Assembly: GCA_018398765.1 (NCBI GenBank)
Contig: JAHBMJ010002142.1
Location: 1-22,299, forward strand
Length of the DNA: 22,299 bases
Origin: Chromera velia
Taxonomy: Eukaryota > Sar > Chromeraceae
Reading direction: 5' to 3'
Positions within the stretch are counted from its first letter, which is position 1. Every line of letters begins with the position of its first letter. The translations under genes were made by a program, and so were the position numbers. Positions 17,924-22,299 of the stretch are shown here, one piece after another. The notes beneath the pieces are model-generated. The model was not told where the DNA came from. It ran no database searches and saw only the letters and a program-made list of their open reading frames with translations.

Positions 17924-19720
17924 CCTGTCTATTTGTCTGTCTGTCTGCCTGTCAATTTGTCTGTCTGTCTGCCTGTCTGTCTTCCTGTCTGCCTGCCTGG
18001 GGCCTCTTCTCTGTGTGTGTCAATCTAACGCCCATCCTTTCACAAATCTTCCCCCCCAAAGCTTACCCGCACCGAAACAATCACATGGACTGTGCTGTAC
18101 ACGGGGGACCAATCCCTCTGAAGCATGTTCAGGCAAATATCGCCATTGTTCTTCGGACCTGTATACACTGCAAACCCGCAAGTAGACGGGCAGGCAGGGA
18201 GGGAGGCAGGCAGGCAGGCAGGACAAACACCCAAAATCCACGAAGGGAGAGAAACAAACAGACACGGACAGAAAGAAAAGCACGGCAGAGGGGTTCACCC
18301 GTTCGGAAGTTGTGGAGAGATTGGAGCGTGAGGTACGTCGGTCATCAAAGCAGCGAGATTCATTGGCTTCAGGGGGGACGAGGAACCTGAAAGGCCTGCA
18401 GCTAGGACTGCGGAGGGAGTCGAGACAAGCAAGGCGACACCTCTCTCTAGTGCACAGCCTGTGATCGCAAGGTGCGTCTGTCTTCGATTATCGAATGCTG
18501 ACCGACCATTCGGGTGGAAAGGGACCTTCCCGATGAATTTCACTTTCGGGGCGCTGTTTGGGTACTCAGCTGTGTACTCGATCAGCAGGTAGAAGCACCC
18601 AGTGCTCCACATTGTCAGTTCGGGCCTGGGCATTCGCAAGCAAATCAAAATGAGCTTTCAAAAGCAAGCATGCAAACAAAATAAAGAGTCGGTAATGCCC
18701 TTTCTCTGTTGCGCAACCGCAACTTGCATTCCTTCACTTCCTCCTTTGCTGATGGAGAGTCAGGGGCTTCCACAAAAAGGGAAATAGCCGAAGACCTTCT
18801 TCATCAAGCTTTACAGCAATGCGGACGAAAGAAGAGCTTGCAAAGGAAAGAGCAAAGACTCGGACAGAGGGTCCAAGAAATGCAGAAGGACGGCAATTGA
18901 AAGAGCAATGAAAGAAGCTGCAAATTCCTTTCCGATCGGGCAGCGCGATACTTCAGTTCTTCTCTCCTCTTTACCGGCTTCTCTGGTCCTTCCTTCTTTT
19001 CCTGTCTCTTCTGGTTTATCTGCACCGACAATAAGACAGAGAAAGTAGGCAGAAAAACCGACACATTGAAGAGGAAACGGCTGAGGGACCAGCTCGACTT
19101 GAAATCACAAGAGAGAAAGAAAGACAGTCAGACCAAGCAAATGAACAGTAAAGCAACTTACCCATTCATCCGCACAAGCCAGAGCTGCATGCAGTCGTTG
19201 TGGGCGGGTTGGACCTTGATCTTGTGGCGCTTAAAGTCCTCTGCTGGGAAGTCTTCCTTGATCTTCTTCTGGTCTTGGGCAATGCGCCGAATCTGCACAA
19301 AGCCAAGCACGTATACATGTGCCCATATACATGTGCACGGTCTGCACGCAGGCGTGCACCATTGATTCATTCGCAAAGGGCAAAGGAATAGGGAAAGAGA
19401 AAGGAGAAAGGCCAAGAGACAGAGTGAAAGCAGGTCTCAGCTTCGCTTTCACCGACTCAGCCACTCATCCACTCACTCACTCGCCCACCAACTGACTTGA
19501 TAAACTCATCCACTCACATACGCACGCAGTCAATCACTTGCTTACCTATCTATTTACTGACCCACTCACTCCCTCACTGACTGAATCTCACCCTCATTCA
19601 CTCAGTCACCGACCCACCCACCCACTTACCGACCCCCCCAGTCACCCACTCACTCACTCACTCACTCACTCACCCACTCACCGCTTCTCTCGGAAGTCCA
19701 GCTGCCGGTCCCGGGGGCAT
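15996..19720 (-). CDS. RAD6/UBC2-like ubiquitin-conjugating enzyme E2 with C-terminal extension (multi-exon)
   Basis: E2 enzymes carry activated ubiquitin on a Cys and, with an E3, pass it to substrates. Exons on the minus strand: 19720-19682 (ATG; MPPGPAAGLPREA), 19292-19162, 18625-18507, 18167-18067, 17400-16999, and, less surely, 16506-16447 and 16103-15996. All junctions keep phase (0, 2, 1, 0, then 0). Seen in order: helix 1 (REA|IRRIAQDQKKIKED), KVQP...LWLVRMNG, YLLIEYTAEYPNSAPKVKF, FHPN at residues 93-96, the catalytic GDICLNMLQRDWSP with Cys108, then SLLDAPNTDSPAN and AAQLYEKDPAAY. SLLDxPNxxSPAN with FHPNVY is closest to the Rad6/UBC2 group among E2s I know. Odd points: CLN where CLD is usual, a 13-residue N-terminal extension and a long Lys/Arg-rich C-terminal part. 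The stop codon and last exon were not fixed. Confidence 0.9.
16595..16660. repeat. Pyrimidine-rich tract (TTTC/TTTTC)
   Basis: Low-complexity T/C run within an interval read as intron of the minus-strand E2 gene. The Lys/Glu-rich minus-strand translation across it is probably not coding. Confidence 0.8.
16776..16990. repeat. (CAGA)n followed by GGAA-rich low-complexity DNA
   Basis: CAGA units at 16776-16806 and GGAAG/AAGAA units at 16880-16975. The region lies just beyond the GTGAAT donor (16998-16993, minus strand) of the large E2 exon, inside the presumed intron. Confidence 0.85.
17401..17515. repeat. (CAGG/CAGA)n microsatellite
   Basis: Tetranucleotide repeat directly upstream (minus strand) of the exon that starts at 17400. 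The acceptor CTGCAG is formed at its edge. Confidence 0.9.
17540..17812. repeat. (CA)n then (GA)n compound microsatellite
   Basis: Imperfect CA repeat with ATC and GACA interruptions up to about 17750, then GA repeat to 17812. It lies within the intron between the E2 catalytic exon and the next exon. Confidence 0.97.
17860..18002. repeat. (TGTC)n microsatellite
   Basis: TGTC units with TGCC variants. The same unit opens the window at 1-28. It lies in the same 666-bp intron of the E2 gene as the CA/GA array. Confidence 0.97.
18184..18226. repeat. (GGCA)n short tandem repeat
   Basis: GGCAGG/GGCA units just upstream (minus strand) of the acceptor for the catalytic-Cys exon at 18167. Confidence 0.85.
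19440..19682. repeat. (CACT)n-rich tract in the first intron of the E2 gene
   Basis: Repeated CACT/ACTC/ACCC units on the + strand run up to the exon 1 donor: the CTCAC complement of GTGAG overlaps the repeat edge at 19677-19681. The donor of exon 1 may therefore be embedded in a length-variable repeat. Confidence 0.9.
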
Positions 19721-20730
19721 TTTTGGAGACAGCGGAGACTTGGTTGACTTGCAGGAATTCAAAGGAGTACTTGATTAATTTTGCTCTTTTGAAGGAGACT
19801 GAAGGCAAGATTTCTCGACGCAGTCACAGGTAGCCAGATGTGACAAAGATGTGCAGAGGCAAAAGTCAGCAACCCTCCAGCCAGAAATAAATCCGCTCAC
19901 AATCCGGCGCCGGCATCTCTCACTCCACACCGATTCCGTTCACAGTCGGGAAACACTTTTCCAAGTGCACAATCTGCCGGCAAGACCGGGACTTTGAGAA
20001 GGCAGAAAACCCTGCAAAAATCTGAAATGGATGGCGCAAACCTTCCGACAATCGATCACTGACTGATGGCCGGGTGCATGGATCAGTGTACTCCCATGAT
20101 CTCACATGCAATCGTTTCAACCTTCCCAGACGTTCGATTGAAATGGGAGTTCACGCGGAGCCGGACCAAACCAGACAACGGAGCGGGAACGCAGGTTCAG
20201 CTGGAACCCCACTGACTGCACGTGCGCACGTGCGCAGGCCGGGGTCGGGCCCTGAGGCGTGAGCGCGACCGAACGCCGATTGCGTCACGCAGAGAATCGC
20301 CGCGGACGGAGAATCGGCAAGAGCCGAATAATGACAAAAAGGAGACGGGAATAGCAAGGAGAGACAGCAAAGAAATAGACTAACAAGAAGAGAGCAAGCT
20401 GTAAAAGCGAGAGACGGCAAGCGAGACGGCCTAAAAGAGTGTTGAAAAGTGAATCGGTGCATGTTTTTTTTTTCCTACGAAAAACCGGAATCGGTGGAGG
20501 GGTAAAAATGAAAGAACGACCGAGGATTTCGCGTTTGAGGGACCGAACTGACGGAAGTTGCGGGGCCCGCCGGACAGAATACACTGCGTGCGCACGTGGC
20601 GTGACGGATCGATCGATCATTGCAAGGTCAGCGCACAGGGCGGCATGCAGGGGTGAACCGCGTAACCGTTCGCGCAGCTTGCGGTGAGAACCCAGACCCA
20701 GTCTCCTCATTGTGTCACCGTACCTTCTGA
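19721..20730. promoter_or_regulatory. Divergent intergenic region with palindromic CACGTG motifs
   Basis: This region lies between the E2 start (minus strand, 19720) and the + strand gene at 20731, so it probably contains promoters for both. It has a perfect 16-bp palindrome GCACGTGCGCACGTGC at about 20219-20234 (two CACGTG cores) and a third TGCGCACGTG at about 20587-20596. GATCGATCGATC lies at about 20608. No gene in it is supported; a minus-strand frame of 141 codons (20710-20285) is hydrophobic at its end and lacks family features. Confidence 0.45.
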
Positions 20731-22299
20731 ATGCGTTCAGGTCTCCCTAAGCAGCGCTTAGTCCTTAAGAGGAAGACGGCAAAGGGCGGGATGGACGAAG
20801 GAAGAGAGAACGGCCAGCGTGACGCGGGGGCAGCGGCAGCAGCCAATGGAGAGCTTCCAGAGGGACCCCCGCAGGACGTGAGAGAGCAGTCCACAGGGGG
20901 AGAAACTGACACGGAAAGGCGCGCTGCACTGAAGGCGGCAGCAGAGCTGCTTGCGAGCGAAGCAGGTCAGTGCAGGATCAACAAAGCAGGCAGAGAGGCG
21001 AAGTGAGCGAGACACTGCCCGAGCGAAGGAGTGCAGAGGGCTCCGCCGCAAGGGAGTCACAATGAGTACAAACGAGTACAAAGCGCGTAAAAGGGGAACG
21101 AGCATTCACCGCATGTCTGCCAGACATGGTACAACAACCAATGCATGACTGAGCATTAAATAACAGCCCCCCCTGTGTTTGCGCCCGTATGCAGCTCAAG
21201 ACCTCCTCGGTGAAGAGGAGAGAAAGAGGCTCAAGGAGACGTGGGGTGCGAAGAAGGAGGAGGAGGACAAGAAAAGAGAGAAGGCGGAGAGAGAGCGCCT
21301 CCGCAGAGCTGAGCAGAAGCGGAAGCGAGCAGACCTGAAGGCCAAGATCGAATCCTTCATGGCCAAAAAGGCCGCAGAGGATTTGGAAGACGAGGTCGTG
21401 ATCACGGGGAGAGCCGCCGCGGGCGGAAGTGGTGCCAAGCGCCCTAGAGGCCCCGCCGCGCATGGCGAGTCTGACGACGATGGGAAGAGTGACAAGGACG
21501 AGGATATGATCATCCCCCAGATTACGGCAGGTGAGCGGAGGAAGAGGCATGAAAGGAGAGTGAAAAAGACGGGGGGATGGAAAGTGAATCTGTATGCCCC
21601 CGCACCCAAAGTAGAGCAAGACGGGACCTGCATCCTCCCCACAGATACGACCACGGCTGGGGCTCTCGCGAGAGGCCCGAACACCGAAGGAGAACACAAG
21701 GTTCAGAGAAAGTGGGAGTTGGTATCGGTGAAAGGGGTGACGAAGGAGATGGCGGCCCAAATCACAAGAGAGAGAGATGGGCTGTCTGAGAACGCAGACG
21801 AGAAAAAGTATGTGAGGGCGTAGAGCACTGCCGAGGCAGCGGCCACCTTCGTCCGCTACATGGACGGGTATAGCGAGTTCCCTGACCTCCAGCAGGCGGT
21901 GTTGGAGGCGGGGGGACAAGCGTTTGACGCCACGAGAGTCAGAGCGCCCACACACCCCCACGCGACTGATTTGATTTTCCCTCTCCTCGCTCTTACCTTC
22001 AAGAGACTGTCACAGTTGAGGGACAAAGCCGTACACACTGAGCACCGCATGAGCAGTGTCGAGGCCAAGATACTGCGCATGGGGCAGCCGGCCCCGCAGT
22101 ATGTAACCCAAGCGCACCTCTAGCTGGCGTCGGTGGGTAAGCAGCAGCAGCGGAAGGATGGGGGAGCAGCGGCAGCAGCCAGCTCGGGGGGCCCCTCCGT
22201 GTGTGGCATCTGTGCGGCCAAGAACCGCTACGAGGTCAAGGTTCTGGGAAAGCAGGCAGCCGACCCCGCTAGTATGAAGCACGCACAGGCAGATTGCCC
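20731..22299 (+). CDS. Lys/Glu-rich coiled-coil protein of unknown function, interrupted by two TAG codons, runs off the window
   Basis: ATGs at 20731 and 20791 are in the same frame. Exon 1 ends at 20965 (donor GTCAGT, phase 1) and exon 2 begins at 21195 after ATGCAG, restoring the frame. The product starts with an acidic Gly/Ala-rich part, then a strongly charged helix (EERKRLKETWGAKKEEEDKK), a probable coiled coil, then a basic/acidic linker and a globular-looking part (GGWKVNLYAPAPK). TAG at 21821-21823 and TAG at 22121-22123 break the frame, yet it goes on as normal-looking protein (FVRYMDGYSEFPDLQQAVLE; later a C-X2-C, VCGICAAKNRYE). Either it is a decaying gene or retroelement ORF, or short introns remove the stops: each TAG lies shortly after a GTATGT. 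Family not recognised. Confidence 0.55.

Noticed and set aside
17518..18028. His-Thr, Arg-Glu and Cys-Leu-Ser-Val repeat frames
   Set aside because: They derive from CA, GA and TGTC microsatellites in an E2 intron.
18626..19161. Open frames between E2 exons 2 and 3
   Set aside because: The interval has clean GT and AG ends in matching phase and no motif; read as an intron.
20285..20710. Minus-strand 141-codon frame with hydrophobic C-terminus
   Set aside because: No family motif or supporting splice or start context; it lies in the likely divergent promoter.
20978..21961. Minus-strand 327-codon open frame
   Set aside because: It is Leu/Ser/Arg-rich with no motifs, exactly what the antisense of a Lys/Glu-rich gene gives. 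It also crosses the intron between 20965 and 21195.

Overview
The window is nuclear DNA of a eukaryote. Its genes are split by short introns (mostly 100-350 bp, up to about 670 bp) with GT donors and strongly preferred (T)GCAG acceptors. Intergenic and intronic DNA is full of microsatellites, and a chromodomain-bearing Ty3/gypsy retrotransposon sits at the left end. Base composition is near 50% GC. The style fits a protist alga such as the chromerid Chromera velia, but that assignment is an inference; no rRNA, tRNA or organellar marker is present to prove it. No CRISPR, operon or bacterial signal was seen.

Layout. (1) 1-210 is a TGTC/TC/TG microsatellite. (2) 211-6152 is a structurally complete but inactivated chromovirus: two LTRs beginning TG and ending CA, a perfect 5-bp target-site duplication GTATG, a PBS, gag with a CCHC knuckle, protease remnant, reverse transcriptase, RNase H, integrase (HHCC, D-D-35-E) and a C-terminal chromodomain. 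It landed inside a (TG)n tract. Every nonsense codon and every LTR substitution is compatible with C-to-T or G-to-A change. (3) 6153-8658 is mostly microsatellites and spacer, with a weakly supported set of exons on the + strand, one carrying a PHD-like Cys cluster. (4) 8659-14489 (+) is a gene of at least 13 exons that I read as a SIZ/PIAS-type SUMO E3 ligase: PHD-like zinc finger, PINIT-like region, SP-RING-like remnant, acidic/basic tail. (5) 14490-15900 contains a very AT-rich island (about 22% GC over 14641-14880) and an uncertain open stretch. (6) 19720 down to about 15996 (-) is a RAD6/UBC2-like ubiquitin-conjugating enzyme (E2) split into at least seven exons with a basic C-terminal extension; its large introns hold CA, GA, TGTC and CACT repeats. 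(7) 19721-20730 is a probable shared 5' region with palindromic CACGTG motifs. (8) 20731 to the window end (+) is a Lys/Glu-rich coiled-coil gene interrupted by two in-frame TAG codons.

The two best-supported genes both act in ubiquitin-like modification and face each other tail to tail. In yeast the corresponding families (Siz1 for SUMO, Rad6 for ubiquitin) act on the same PCNA lysine, so the neighbourhood deserves a look, although functional coupling here is only a hypothesis. The gene models were built by eye from reading frame, splice phase and family resemblance; the weakest parts are the 3' ends of both genes and the central zinc-ligand segment of the SP-RING.
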